From positions 1 to 64,000 of the forward strand of contig QAOA01008735.1 of assembly GCA_003255065.1 (NCBI GenBank): a stretch of 64,000 bases of DNA. The letters are read 5' to 3'. How positions within the stretch are numbered: the first letter of the stretch is position 1; every line of letters begins with the position of its first letter. This document shows positions 1 through 11,541 of the stretch, one piece after another. The notes under the pieces were generated by a model that saw only the letters and a program-made list of their open reading frames with translations, was not told where the DNA came from and searched no databases. The DNA comes from Cercis canadensis (Eukaryota > Streptophyta > Magnoliopsida > Fabales > Fabaceae). The position numbers were made by a program, and so were the translations under genes.

Positions 1-2025
1 AATATGAATGTGCATTTAATAGTATTTGGTTAACAAAGATAAAAAATTGAGACAGACTGGCAAACCCAAATATTCTTCAACTGGTAATGTTCAATAGATG
101 GTCATGGAATTATTTAATATGGTCTATAGATCAGTGGTCCTGACTAAAAATTTGTAAGGTCCTCAAAAAGTTTAAATTGTTAGAATCAGGTTTGTGAATT
201 ATAAGTGTCTACATTGATCTCCAAGAATCAAAGGCCCTAAATCCTTGGGCATTGATGGGAGGGAATTGTGACTTTTCAAGAGCCTCAGAAGTCGACCACT
301 TCCCTGCAATCGGTTGCAAAAGCATCACACAGATTTTTACAGAGAATCTCCCATTGAAGATAAATAGAGAACTTACAAAACCAATGTGTTCTTTCTACCA
401 TAATGCATCTTGGGGATAAGTAGATAAAGATTCCAGTTTTAGGAACCAACCAATAAGAATCATATAATTTGACATAGCTCTTGCTTCATAGGTGATTGAT
501 GTTTGTCTATGTGCAACTTGGGCATGGATTTCTAGTGTGCTATTTTCAAAGCTGTAAAAAGTGTGTTGGCATTGATAATGTGCTTGTGGCTTGAATAAAT
601 TCCGCAAGATATTGTGCCTTTCTTTGGAGATGCTATGGTTTAGACACAAAAGTTTAGTTATGATACTTTGGATAGAGGCACTATAGGTATTGATACAAAG
701 TGCAAAAACTTAGGCTGATGCTGCAGCAAAGTTCACTTTCTTTTTCACTTTTTTTTGTTTGTTTGGGTTGGTGTTTGGTTGCATTGAAAGAAAGAAAATT
801 ATAAACCCCTCAGTGGATCCTGCTTTGTTAAGAAATCAATAAAAGCTCAATACTTCAAAATTTTAGTTAGATGATCTTGAGAAAGTATCCAAAATTCTTG
901 TGGTGGACATCAAAGAAGTTAAGTTGATCAAAACCAAGCAATATACATTATGAGAGGGTACATTAGTTGGCTGTCCCATGATACATGGCTATCCCTGCAG
1001 AAAGATTCGTAAGATCTCCTTAGAGGCATGCTTTGTTCCCCCAGTGGGCTAGGCCTGGGTTCCAGCTTGGCCTTGAATCTATTATTTCCAATCTAAAATG
1101 GGCTTGCATATTAGGCTTAGCTGCCCATTTTTCACATAACGACCCCAAAACCCTGAAATGATAAAGTAGCATGCCATAAAGACCGAGGGACAAAGACAAA
1201 GAGAGACTACATTTGCCCCACTTCCCTTTTTCTGGTTTTCTCATGTTAAGTTTGAGTCAGGGCATTTATCTCATTTTCATCTAGCAATTGGTAAACTAAT
1301 TGCAATGATAAGGTTGTTAAAGGAGAGTCAGTGATGGATGGCACATACATGAGGATTATGAGTAGCTTATGAAAGTATGTGATTTTGATGACCAAGTAAA
1401 TTGATACTATACTAGCCAAAAGAAAAATGTGAAAGTAGAAAGCTAGTCATGTAAGAATCCATTTGATGTAGTGTAAACCAAAAAGGATGAGGGTACATGA
1501 TTTTTCTATGACTCAATCATTTTATACTTCAAATTTCCCCTGGCCTTCTAGACATTAATATCCCATATACTGACCACCTTTTCATCTTCTTTTTTGACTA
1601 TTACTTCAAAATGAATGTATTGTTTGTTAGGTTATGTTCAGAGGAGGCTGACAGTTATATATATGGATTTTTGTACCATTTTATTTGTTGCCTTGCCACC
1701 ATGTTTGCGAATATAGTTATATATATGGATTTCTGTGCCATTTGAGGTACAATGTCTTGTGTTCAGATATTCATATTCAGTATGAGGAATTAAAGCTATG
1801 CAGTGAGTCTTGTTTCTTGAAGTAAAAATATCAATTGTTAATATGTTAGCGTCAGTTTAGCTTCTTTTAGTTATGTATTTCAACTAGATTTATGTTCATT
1901 TCTTGGCATGTTAGAGCCTTTCTAATCATTACGAGTTAGATTATATTGATTTCTTCTATCTGATGCATGCAACTTGTTTATTGTCTGGGCAAAATAGTTT
2001 GCTGTGAGCTGTGAGCTGTGTGTGC
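1..2025. other. No gene recognised; AT-rich flank
   Basis: Two short minus-strand open frames (about 395-649 and 1020-1244) show no recognisable domain, and no flanking exon signals support them. The plus strand has no long open frame. If the Pro-rich exon at 3399-3755 belongs to a larger gene, this stretch is probably its intron or upstream flank. Confidence 0.4.
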
Positions 2026-2030
2026 ATGCA
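2026..2030. repeat. Target-site duplication, left copy (ATGCA)
   Basis: The five bases ATGCA directly precede the TG that starts the solo LTR. The same five bases directly follow its terminal CA at 3350-3354. A 5-bp duplication is the size made by plant LTR-retrotransposon integrases. Confidence 0.8.
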
Positions 2031-3349
2031 TGATAACACATTATTTTATACTATTTGTTTCCCTTATACTTAGTCTTTTAGTGTGTGTTTCTAGTGATTT
2101 TTATGGCTTTTAGACATGTTTTGTAGATTTGGACTTGTTGGTGCTTGTAGATTTTAATTGTTTAATTGTTAAATTCTGGCACTGCTTACGTTTTTTACCA
2201 TATCTTTTGCTACAGATGTCCGATTATATGATTCCAGTTTCGTTGGAAAGCTGACAGAAAATTCCACATTTCATATGAAGAGCTCAGAAGCTGATTCTCG
2301 CGTCTGGACAACTGAAATTCGCGTGCAAGCAATCCAGATTTTCTGCTCCGCCCAGCACTCTGCCCAGCATTGACTGATTCCTTTCCTTAGGGCTGCCTAT
2401 TGGACCAGAGCATGTTTATTTGGGCCAACATCTGCTTTTTGGGCCAGCACACATGACACTAGGGCTTGATCATGTTTTTACCATTAATAATTTAGGAAAC
2501 TAGGTTTATTTTGTAATTAGGAAACCATTAGGAAACCTAGAGGAGGCAGCCAGCTAGTATATATTCTCAAGTTGTTGAGGCAAAACATACACAATCAGAA
2601 GAGATACGAAATTCCTTGAGCTGCTGCTGCCTCCTTTGCTGAGTTCGTCTTTCCCCTTTGCTTTGTGTTCAAGTCTTCCATGGAAGGCTAAGTTCGTTTG
2701 TAATCAATTCAAGAGGAACCAAACTTGACAATCCAAAGTTCCTGTGCTTCAACCGGGTTTGATTTATTTTAATTTGAATTACTGCTTCTCCCCTTCTTCA
2801 TGTGATTGAATGGTACTTTGATTCCATGAGTTGTATGAATTTAAATCGGTTGATTAGATTCATAACAGTAATCAGATTGATAATCATACTTTAAAGGTCT
2901 TTAATATATGGTTAACTTGGATAATTCGATTATTAAATTAATCTAGATTTAGTGATATAGAGCAGTTGCCTAGAGTCTTAATTTCATGATTAATTGAATC
3001 CTGATTGGTAAATCAGTAAGAATTCTAAGTGTTATTGTTAGGGGTTCCAGGTAACACTTAACCAAGAATTAAATCAGATCTAGGTTATCTTTAGTGAACA
3101 AGGATGGATTAGAGTTTGGTTGCCTGCTTGAGTTGATTGCGTTTTCTCTTATTTGATAAATTCAATTTACTGCTTTCTTAATTCTTAGTATATTGCATTC
3201 AACACAAAACCCCCCCTTATTCTGTTCTTGCTTAAGTTCTTAAAAGATTAGTTGTTCTGGTGAATCCTTGGGAGACGACACTGGTTGCATCCTATACTAC
3301 AAATTAGTTGCAATTAGTAGTTTAATTTTGTATGGTTCGACACTCGTCA
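2031..3349 (+). mobile_element. Solo LTR of an LTR retrotransposon, probably Ty3/gypsy-like
   Basis: A 1,319-bp block begins TGATAACAC and ends ACTCGTCA, so it has the usual TG...CA ends, and it is flanked by perfect ATGCA duplications. A TATA-like stretch lies near 2557. The last 150 bp contain wording typical of plant gypsy LTR ends (a phrase like ccttgggagacgacactgg near 3267). There is no internal region, primer-binding site or second LTR, so this is a solo LTR, the usual product of LTR-LTR recombination. The family is inferred from style only. The perfect target duplication suggests that the insertion is not very old. It lies upstream of the Pro-rich exon at 3399 and may sit in that gene's intron. 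Confidence 0.8.
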
Positions 3350-3354
3350 ATGCA
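3350..3354. repeat. Target-site duplication, right copy (ATGCA)
   Basis: ATGCA directly follows the terminal CA of the solo LTR and matches the five bases at 2026-2030. Confidence 0.8.
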
Positions 3355-3398
3355 ACTTATTGGCAATTTTCCCAATGATTGCTGAATCTCTGTAGGAA

Positions 3399-3755
3399 TT
3401 GATCTACCTTCTTAAATTGCTTTCTACTGGTGGTAGTCCATCAGATGGACCAGAGACATCAGAATCCCCATCTAAGGCACCAGCTCCAGTTCATGAAGCA
3501 CCTCCTTCAAAAAATGCTTCAGATGGAGGACAGCCTCCAAATGCAATTTCCCCTTCAAATTATGAGCAGCCTCCAATGACAACTCCCATTTCACATGGTG
3601 TACTGCCTCCAAATGAAGCTTCCCCTTCAAATCCACCACAACATCAAACTAAGGCTCCCACACCTACCGGTCACGCAGGGAGTAGAAAGCAACCATTGAC
3701 ATTGCTAATCATTTTCCTAGTTTTTTTGCTTCTGTTGCTCTCAAGGAACTTTTAG
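3399..3755 (+). CDS. Pro/Ser-rich C-terminal exon with a GPI-anchor-like tail (partial gene)
   Basis: The frame codes for about 118 residues. A Pro/Ser/Thr-rich stretch (SPSK-APAP, QPP and SPSN motifs) is followed by a basic patch (GSRKQ) and a 17-residue hydrophobic tail, LTLLIIFLVFLLLLLSR, just before the stop. This is the arrangement of arabinogalactan-type and early-nodulin-like (phytocyanin) proteins: a region for O-glycosylation, then a GPI-anchor signal. No signal peptide or copper-binding phytocyanin domain is seen, so this looks like a last exon, probably entered at an acceptor near 3394 (ctgtag) or a little downstream. The Met at 3399 need not be a start. The first exon may lie outside the window or be lost. 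The solo LTR ends only 45 bp upstream. A pseudogene cannot be excluded. Confidence 0.4.
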   Translation: MIYLLKLLSTGGSPSDGPETSESPSKAPAPVHEAPPSKNASDGGQPPNAISPSNYEQPPMTTPISHGVLPPNEASPSNPPQHQTKAPTPTGHAGSRKQPLTLLIIFLVFLLLLLSRNF

Positions 3756-3948
3756 TCAATGGTGTGCAAGTGCAACATGCAAAACAACTGCAGCAGTGGC
3801 ATAAGGAATGGACCATATTCATATTTGGCATTGAATTGGAAATCTTAATAATAGTAAACTTTTATTTATGGAGAGTGCTTGTTTTATAAATTAAAGAAAT
3901 GCAGTTTGTACTTGATTAGTTTTACTTGGTGGCATAAATGAATCATCT

Positions 3949-4328
3949 ATTTAGTTAGTTGCCAGTTTGTACACAAGTTTTTCAGTTTCCATTTGACTAT
4001 ATGGCTACAATTATGAAGCTCCAACTATGAGAAAATAGTGTCATCAAATTCCACAAATTTACAATTACTAGCGCCCAAGAACCAAACAAATGTGTTGAGT
4101 ATGTAGAAACAAAATTATCATGTAACCAACTTATTCCCACTTTAACCAACATGGAACTTTCAGCAGTCAATAGTACGTCATATTCAAAACTGCTAATTAT
4201 TACACCATCCAGTGGCAAAGTACTTGCTCATTGGGACTCAGATCAAGATTGGAAATAATAACAGCCCTTCACATCCCTATTCCCAAATGTATTTGAGTAA
4301 TCTTTAAAAGACAATACGAAAATGTTGT
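3949..4328. repeat. Direct repeat R1 (copy 1 of a ~380-bp repeat)
   Basis: This is almost the same sequence, in the same orientation, as 7768-8148. Only scattered single differences are visible, for example tagtacgtcat here and tagtatgacat there. It begins near atttagt and ends at aatgttgt. It does not end in TG...CA and encodes nothing. The pair flanks the PDIL5-2 remnant. Confidence 0.85.
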
Positions 4329-4925
4329 GATTTTAGAGCTCCTACATCACTAACATAGTTTATTACACTTTTGACAGTTCTTTTATTTATTTATTTATTT
4401 TGGCCAAAACACTTTTGATAGTTCAGGTCTATATTTTTAGTTAAATTTCTTACTTTTTTGTAGACTTTTTTCACCCTTTGATTGGGGTTGCACCTAAATG
4501 TTCCATTACTAAATGTCATTTTCCATGTGATAATTATGTTATTGGGGATTCTCTTCCTATTCCACTAATATATTAACCCGAGTTAACGCTTAATACATTG
4601 TGTAGTTTATTCAACTCCTCACACAAACTGGAACAAGAAAATAGGTAAATATATCTTGGAAGGATGATCCAAAGAAGAATAACATTTTTAATCATCATCA
4701 TTCTTATTTGAAAATATTAAAATCAATAACTAAAGCCAAATTAATGACAATAAATAGTCAGTGGAAGTGTATATATCAAAATCCATAAGTTTTGGCACCA
4801 CTCAAAATTATGGAAATGCATAAACTCTCCATAATATTTACGTATACCAACATCTATATTGATCCTAAATGCAACTATCTTCTGGAAATACCCCTACACA
4901 AATTTAATTACGATGATTCATCAAT
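4329..4925. other. Intergenic, AT-rich; nothing recognised
   Basis: This lies between repeat R1 and the stop codon of the PDIL5-2 remnant. It includes a short TTTA run near 4382. No coding or structural signal was found. Confidence 0.5.
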
Positions 4926-6801
4926 TTAGTCTTCTTTGTCTCCAGCTTTATACTCTCTGCTTTCAGCCTCAGAGATAGAGCTGCTAGCATGATCAACCTG
5001 GTCTTGATTCGATACTCGCTGATATTCATCGCTGCCTTTACTGAAGGTCTGAATAAGCATCATAACTGCGACCACAAAAACAAAGATGTATACAATTCTT
5101 ATGTCAAAAGTTGAATCGAGAACTCGCAGCAGCGACAGGCCACTAATTCTTTTCTTTATGGTTCTTCCTTCCCTATATCCTTCTAGTAATCTTGAGATTT
5201 GAGTTGCCTGATCCTCCCCATCAATTTTTTCTGAACCAGTAACCTAAAGGAAAAAAAAAAAAAAAAAGTATGAGCTTACCATATGTGGAAATTTCAGCAT
5301 AAAAACATCAAGCAGTTGAAGGGAAAAGATAGGATATAAACAATTCATGTGCTCGTTTTCTATGATATGGAAGTTAAATAATGGAAAGTCAAATAATCCA
5401 TTGCGTTAATGAAAGGGTAAAAAGAGATTCTGAAACTTCCACCTGAAAGAATGACAGTTACAATGGACAATGCATTTTAATCCTAGACAACTGATATGCA
5501 TCATTTATCAATAGCATTCAATGTGTGGGAAGCATTTTTTGACACAACTGCATCAATATTGGAACCAGCCAGGACATAACAATGAAGATTCATACATTGA
5601 GATATGATAAAACCAGCAAATGAAAAGAGAAGGAAATAGCCAAATAGGCACTGTTGACATTGTCAATTTGTCATTAAATGTTCACATGAGAAATAGACCA
5701 ATTAAATCCTTAAAAGGGGAAAAACACAAGATGCAGTGCAAAGGTTCAGTGTCAGATGGTTAAAGAAAAGTCTACCTTCACTCATCCCAAATAGGTTATG
5801 TACAATAATATCATGCAAGTCAGGAAGATTGAAATACTTCTCATACCTATGGATATGTGCATACTGGGAATCCCAATCCAATAGAAAAGCCTTGACCCTA
5901 AATATTTGTGGTCAACAGAAGGAATCCTCTAGTTTTCTTTCAACAAAAATTAGAAGTGCAATATGCCACCAGGTACTTTATCTATTCAGTCCTATCTAGA
6001 GCTATATTATCCACCTCCAGCTACTCCTATATCTTTCTGTATCGTGATAGCATGCAATTAGTTTTTTTTGTTGGCCTTTTTGGGATTTTTTTTTGGGAGG
6101 GGGGGGGGGGGGGGGGGGGGGGGGGCTAAGAGTTTGGCATCTTTGCTCTTGATGATTCACATCCTAGAATCATCCCATTTTCTTAAAATGGCTCGTGCGT
6201 TCCAGTCAGTAGATATTTAAGTGCATAGGTTAACTATGTGGCTTCAGGATCAAACATCATAATGAAACAAAATACAACTGATGGTCAAAGGGAAATCAGA
6301 TTCATAGGTTAACTATGTTGCGGTGTGGACTTTTTCTTTTTCTCCATCTCACAAATATACAAATGCATATACCTCTAATAAATGTAAACTTGAGATTATG
6401 CATGTACATATGACAAATGGAAACCAGGTGTCATTAAGAGAACTAAAACTAGTAAAAACTGAAAGTAAATCTTTTTAAGACAAAAAAACATAAACTTACT
6501 AAAAGGTAATCATCACTTCCATCCCAAATGATCATTTTTGGTAGTTTAGTTCCAATGTGAAATTTCTCAACAAATTCTTCAAACTGTTTAACCCCAACAT
6601 AACCAAATATTAAGTCACGATTTGCAGATGCAGCAGCCTTCAATAACTTAATCAGCTCCTTTAATCTTTCTTCATCTTCATCCTCCACAATTGTCATAAT
6701 AATTTTTCTGCCATCACTTGTCATCAACTTCAGTGTATCACAGGATACGGGCGGAGCTAAAGGAAGCAGGTTTTGTTTTGCAAAATCTTCCAAAAATTCC
6801 T
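4926..6801 (-). pseudogene. PDIL5-2: 3' remnant of protein disulfide isomerase-like 5-2 (two last exons)
   Basis: Two minus-strand exons are readable: 6801-6500 (about 100 codons, including FGYVGVKQFEEFVEKFH and ending WDGSDDYLL before a GT donor) and 5243-4926 (VTGSEKIDGEDQATQISR..., a membrane segment IVYIFVFVVAVMML, then a charged tail and a stop). In plants PDIL5-2 is an ER membrane protein with an N-terminal thioredoxin domain, inner thioredoxin-like folds and a C-terminal transmembrane helix. These exons match its second half. The upstream exons with the CxxC active site are not found between 6802 and the TAAC remnant, although both remaining exons are open and their splice sites look intact. 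The copy is therefore 5'-truncated and probably non-functional. It lies between the two 380-bp direct repeats. The intron contains a poly-G run (6098-6125). Confidence 0.75.
6098..6125 (+). repeat. Poly-G homopolymer in the PDIL5-2 remnant intron
   Basis: An almost unbroken run of about 28 G (tttgggagg, then G only). This is rare in a plant genome. It could form a G-quadruplex or be a sequencing or assembly artefact. A second poly-G block flanks the N gap near 14.9 kb. Confidence 0.85.
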
Positions 6802-7767
6802 CTGCTTATTAAAACAATACCATTAGGGAAAATATAACTGTAATGATGTATGAATTTTGAAGCATTGAAGGGATTAAAAATGAAGAGCATAGTAAATATA
6901 TTTCAATAAAGAATCAATGAGATGTCAGATAGAAAAACATATATAGTATAATTTAAGAGGTAAAGACACAATCTTACTGGCTTCTACTTAAACACAGATT
7001 TTGTTTTAGGAAACATGCATAATCAATTCAGTATTTAAGTTCAAATCCTACCTTTGGTTCCTATCTGAAACGAGAAAATCATTATTAAACTATCATATGT
7101 AGAAGTCAGATTTCATCCTTGCTCAAGTTCTATAGATCGTGGTTAAGTTGTGCCCTACTTGATTTATAAACTAGTTGTGTCTGCTCAGCTACTCACCTGT
7201 CTTTGTTCTCCTAATTACTCAGTCAAGTATCTCCACAGCTTCTGATCAAATTAAAGCATATTTAATGCATTGATTCCAACCGCTTAACAATATATTCAAT
7301 ATTTGCAATATATTTCCTCATATAGTTAAAATTTAAAAGATCCCTAGTTTCTTGTTGATGTTAATATATGAACTACTTATATCGGCAACACAAATAGTGA
7401 AAATAAACTTTATCATTGTTGCATTTTGCTTTTACATCATTGATCATTCTATTATTTGCTTGTAGGGAAAAGGAAACACAAGATGAAAGCGCAAAATCCA
7501 CTACATAAATAAGCTCTGCAATCCATTAGAAATAAGGAAAAATCTTTAAACTAATATTCATATTTAAAGAAGAAAAGAGTTCTGTCCCGTTTGACATCTA
7601 GGAGGCTTATTTACAGCCACTATAAAACTTAACCAGCATATAAAAACCGTTATAGAATATTCCTAAACCATATTTACCCAATTAGAACTCTAATTCTACC
7701 ATAATTATCCTAAAACTACCTAAAATGTCCAAATAAGATCCCTAAAAATAACCCCTCTGAAAATTAT
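6802..7767. other. AT-rich spacer where the missing PDIL5-2 exons would be expected
   Basis: No open frame, thioredoxin CxxC motif or repeat was recognised. The sequence runs straight into direct repeat R2. Confidence 0.5.
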
Positions 7768-8148
7768 ATTTAGTCAGTTGCTAATTTGTACACAAGTTTT
7801 TCAGTTTCCATTTGACTATATGGCTACAATTATGAAGCTCCAACTATGAGAAAATAATCTCATCAAATTCCACAAATTTACAATTACTAGTGCCTAAGAG
7901 CTAAACAAATGTGTTGAGTATGTAGAAACAAAATTATCATGTAACTAACTTATTCCCACTTTAACCAACATGGAACTTTCAGCAGTCAATAGTATGACAT
8001 ATTCAAAACTGCTGATTATTACACCAGCCAGTGACAAAGTACTTGCTCATTGGGACTCAGATCAAGATTGGAAATAATAACAGCCTTTTCACATCCCTAT
8101 TCCCAAATGTATTTGAGTAATCTTTAAAAGACAATACAAAAATGTTGT
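7768..8148. repeat. Direct repeat R2 (copy 2 of the ~380-bp repeat)
   Basis: Nearly identical to 3949-4328 and in the same orientation, with starts 3,819 bp apart. The sequences flanking the two copies differ on both sides. This suggests a duplicated segment or a short mobile sequence rather than a simple tandem array. Confidence 0.85.
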
Positions 8149-8387
8149 TAGGTTTCCAGGAGAATTATCACCCCGCTAGCTGAAACCAGTGAAACAATAT
8201 GAATCTAAGCATTAAGAGAGCTTCAGGAAATAAGAAAGGAGTAAGGAAAGAAATGAAGAAGATTATTATCATATGGATTCAGTCATGGGTTAAGGAAAAA
8301 AAACATCATACTTTGGATTACCCAAATTTCAATGCACAATAAACTAAAGGAAGCAGGTCAAGTAGGAGAGATGGAATGATGAAATAC

Positions 8388-9185
8388 CTCAATGAAACCG
8401 ATTGCCTTCTTACCACTTTCTTGCCCAACTCGCACTCCATGAGTCTGCAAGCACATAACTTTATTTCAGAATACCTAGCAATATAAACTCAGAATGCATA
8501 CATGATTCCAATATCTTCTGTCATACCTAAACATCATCGCAATACCATAATATAATAATATCTACTAAGCTGAGAAAGCCGAGGCAAAATCCCTCCTCTC
8601 CACCAAAAAAAATAGAAATGGAAGGTTCATCCTCACAGATTATAAAAAGTTAGTGAATTTCCAATTTTGATGTACCGGTTTCCATTTCCACTCTTCAAAA
8701 TTAACATGGCGAAGAAGATAGTGAAAAAAAAAAAAAAAAAGAGACAGCAATAGGACTTGAGAAAAGTTGGCCAAGCAGAAGAAATGTAACAGAATTATAA
8801 GTAAAGTGTGAAAGAGAACCTGCATAAGAAGTTTGATAAGGTCCAATGGTGCCGTGACAGTTTTCGCAGCGGGGCCGGAGATGGCTCTGGCGAAGAACAA
8901 CGCAGCGTCCTTGGGGACAAGTGCCACAAGAGCCAGAGGATACTTCAAGAGCTGAGCCGGCGATGGCGAGAATTCTTTGTCCAATTTGGTTTCTGCCACT
9001 AAAAGGGACGGGAATTTACAAGGAGTGCCATTGGCGCAACGAGTAACAATACCCGCACCGGTGCTGAAAGTGAGGGTGGTTTTCTTCCAGAAAGGCTCAT
9101 GATCATTCGACAGAACGACACTGTATTGAGAGGGTTTCAGGGTTGGGATAGTCCTCCATGCTACTACGGCTCTCTCTTCTTGCAT
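8388..9185 (-). pseudogene. TAAC: 5' remnant of a thylakoid ADP/ATP carrier (mitochondrial-carrier family)
   Basis: Exon 1 (9185-8820, 122 codons) starts MQEERAVVAWRTIPTLKP and has a plastid-type N terminus. It then has SPAQLLKYPLALVALVPKD and the carrier signature TVTAPLDLIKLLMQ, followed by a GT donor. Exon 2 (8444-8388, 19 codons) reads THGVRVGQESGKKAIGFIE and also ends at a GT donor. TAAC is a thylakoid/plastid envelope adenine nucleotide carrier of about 400 residues with six helices. Only about 141 residues are here. The exons for helices 2-6 are missing downstream, where repeat R2 and the PDIL5-2 remnant lie. The first helix also departs from the family (FARAISGPAAK where AGAxAGAAAK is usual). 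This is probably a truncated duplicate. Reading on into the PDIL exons would not keep frame, so a functional fusion is unlikely. Confidence 0.75.
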
Positions 9186-11541
9186 GGTTTTGAATGGAAA
9201 ACTTGAAATGTGAGAAAAGGAGATAAGGAAGAAAGCAGGTAGTTGCAGAGGCAGAAATAGAGAGAGGGGTTTCTTTGTATTTTTCTCATTAATCATTGGG
9301 TTAAATTTATAAAGTTTATTTACATTAGCACTTCCCATGGTTATTAAATTGATTCAACGGTGGAGATTGCAATATTTGCTTATGACAATTTAGACGTTTG
9401 CCCCATTAAGTGTAGTATAATATACTTACACAGTATCATAGAATCCTCATTTATAAAAACACTTTGGGGGCATTTGGTACGGGGATTATTTTTAGTTTCC
9501 TGGGAATCAGAACTTGGGAAACCAAGACACCCATGTTTGGTACATGACTCTAAAAAAATTCTCCCAAGCAAATAGGATTCCTGGGTACACTTTTTGGGCA
9601 ACTTTCCCACCAAATAAATCCCATGGGGGGTGGTATTCTCAGATTCCCATCACATGAGAAAGTTTTTTAAAATGTAAAAAGACTCTTTTGCCCCTGTGCT
9701 TGTCCCCAAAAACCCTCGTCCTATTTGCCTCTCCCGACTCCACAACGTAGCTGCGCAAGAGAAGAAGACCTCTTCAGCGACTACTGCCTCCATTCCTCAC
9801 CGTCTCTCGCTTCCCTATTCAACCATTCCAAGTACGTTAATGCTTTATGGCCATACTCTTTTTGGCTTCCCCTTTGGCTTCGTGCTCTGTGAAATAAAAT
9901 CTGAAATTTGTGCTTCTGAATTTTGTTCTTCCTTCCTATTATTTTGATCTTTTTATCTATTGTTTGATTCATGCTCAGTTTATTTTGTCAGCCTCTAGCA
10001 AAGAATAGAAATGGATGCTCACTGTTTTTCCTTTTTTTATTATTTTTTTTGGTTAGGATAGAATTAATTTTGTAGCTTCGATCAGGTGAGATTGAAATTT
10101 GGATTGCTGAAATGAGTCTTCTCATTTTCTCTCCATTTACTATAAAACGTGAAAATAAAAATGGAAAGAGGCTCATAGCTTGAGTGCCAACATATTCAGA
10201 TACCATAAAATGATCTCTTATGAGGACATACACGGTATCATTGGGCCAAATAGCCTTTGTGCTTCACTTATTCTGTTCCATTAGAAAAATAATATGTTGG
10301 TTTTTTCTCCCTTTCTTTAGTAATGATTTATCTCCTACATATATCTTTCAACAATGCCCTCAACATTACTGCAATAATAAGAAGCCAGTCTAATGAAGAA
10401 TTTAACATTTATGAGCTGTTATAGGACCTAGTTATAGTCATGCGTGAATGGACCACAATAGGTTCCATTTTGAAGCATGATCATGTTAGTGGATGCCCAC
10501 TTCTTTGGATATATCTTATTAATGAATGTATAACGGTATTTATTACTTGTTTTTTTTTTGTGCTAGTTAAACAAACAATAAGGAACTTGCTTTTTTGGAT
10601 ATTTGATTAAATGATTGAAGCCTAGAAGAATCTTGATTACTTCTTATCCATACAGATGCAATCGAATTTCCACGATGGTTTTGAGTCAATTATAAGCTAC
10701 ATCATGCTAGTGGTTGTTTTGCTTCTTGTCCTTTTCTTTTTATCATTTTCTTTGGGTAAACATCTATATATTCTCTTTGATATAAATATAGATGCTAAAT
10801 ATGAGTAATGACTTTTTGTGCAAATCATTTGTGCTTGTTGAAGTCTTGGCTTAATATAATTATGCAAGAAGGTACTTCTATATCCCATGAGTTTCTTTAC
10901 TCCATGATGTCCATTTAAGTGTGAAGAACAAGAGTCCATCAATTGTAAAGTTACGGATTCATTTCATAAAAGATCATTTTAGTTTCTATTTCTTTATATT
11001 TATGCATCTTTATAGTTTCTTTATAGTGTTTTTTTGGATGCCTTCTTCATAGTATGACATTCTTGTCTGGAGCATATGAAGTGAAGGTATTGTTTCTTTC
11101 TTTTTTTCATTTTCTTTTGGTTGGGAGTTGGAGGAAGAATCTTCTGAGCATATGCCTAGAGCATTAACTTGCTGGCCCATTATTTTCTGATATGCTTTGG
11201 GTATCTTTTTGATGAATTAATATAATTATGCTTCAACCTATAGGAGTTTGCTTCTTAAATCATAAGCTTAGAAGGAGAATGAGGACAAAATGAGACAACA
11301 AAAACGGGGTCCTCTAAAAACTTTTAACATTAAAGTGGTAGACTCCCTTACCATCAATTGGAAAGTCATTGAACTGAAGAACCATATTGCATTTTTTAAT
11401 TCTGGTTTCTGGTTGCACAGTTCCTTATACTGTGCAGTTCTGCAACTGTTTGATTTATTTTGGTAAATCCTCATATATTGTATATTTGTTCTGTTTCATT
11501 TAGCTGACGTGAAATATGTTGAACAGAAAAATAAGTGACAG
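9186..11541. other. Intergenic; possible DNA-transposon debris near 9467-9660
   Basis: Around 9467-9660 the wording gggggcatttggtacgggg, repeated gggaatc/gattccc pieces and the following short A/T-rich part resemble the ends of plant hAT or PIF/Harbinger MITEs. I could not define both termini or a target duplication. The rest (9.7-11.5 kb) has only short open frames with no recognisable domain, and poly-T tracts. Confidence 0.3.

Noticed and set aside
5908-6129. Open frame ending in a poly-Gly run
   Set aside because: It is a translation of the poly-G homopolymer inside an intron.
3949-8148. The two 380-bp direct repeats as LTRs of one retrotransposon
   Set aside because: They lack TG...CA ends and flanking target duplications, and the DNA between them holds host PDIL5-2 exons with no retroelement parts.
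4926-9185. A functional TAAC-PDIL5-2 fusion gene
   Set aside because: The end phase of TAAC exon 2 does not fit the start phase of the PDIL exon, and both proteins would lack essential domains.
9467-9660. A fully defined hAT or PIF/Harbinger MITE
   Set aside because: The wording is suggestive, but two matching termini and a target duplication could not be found.
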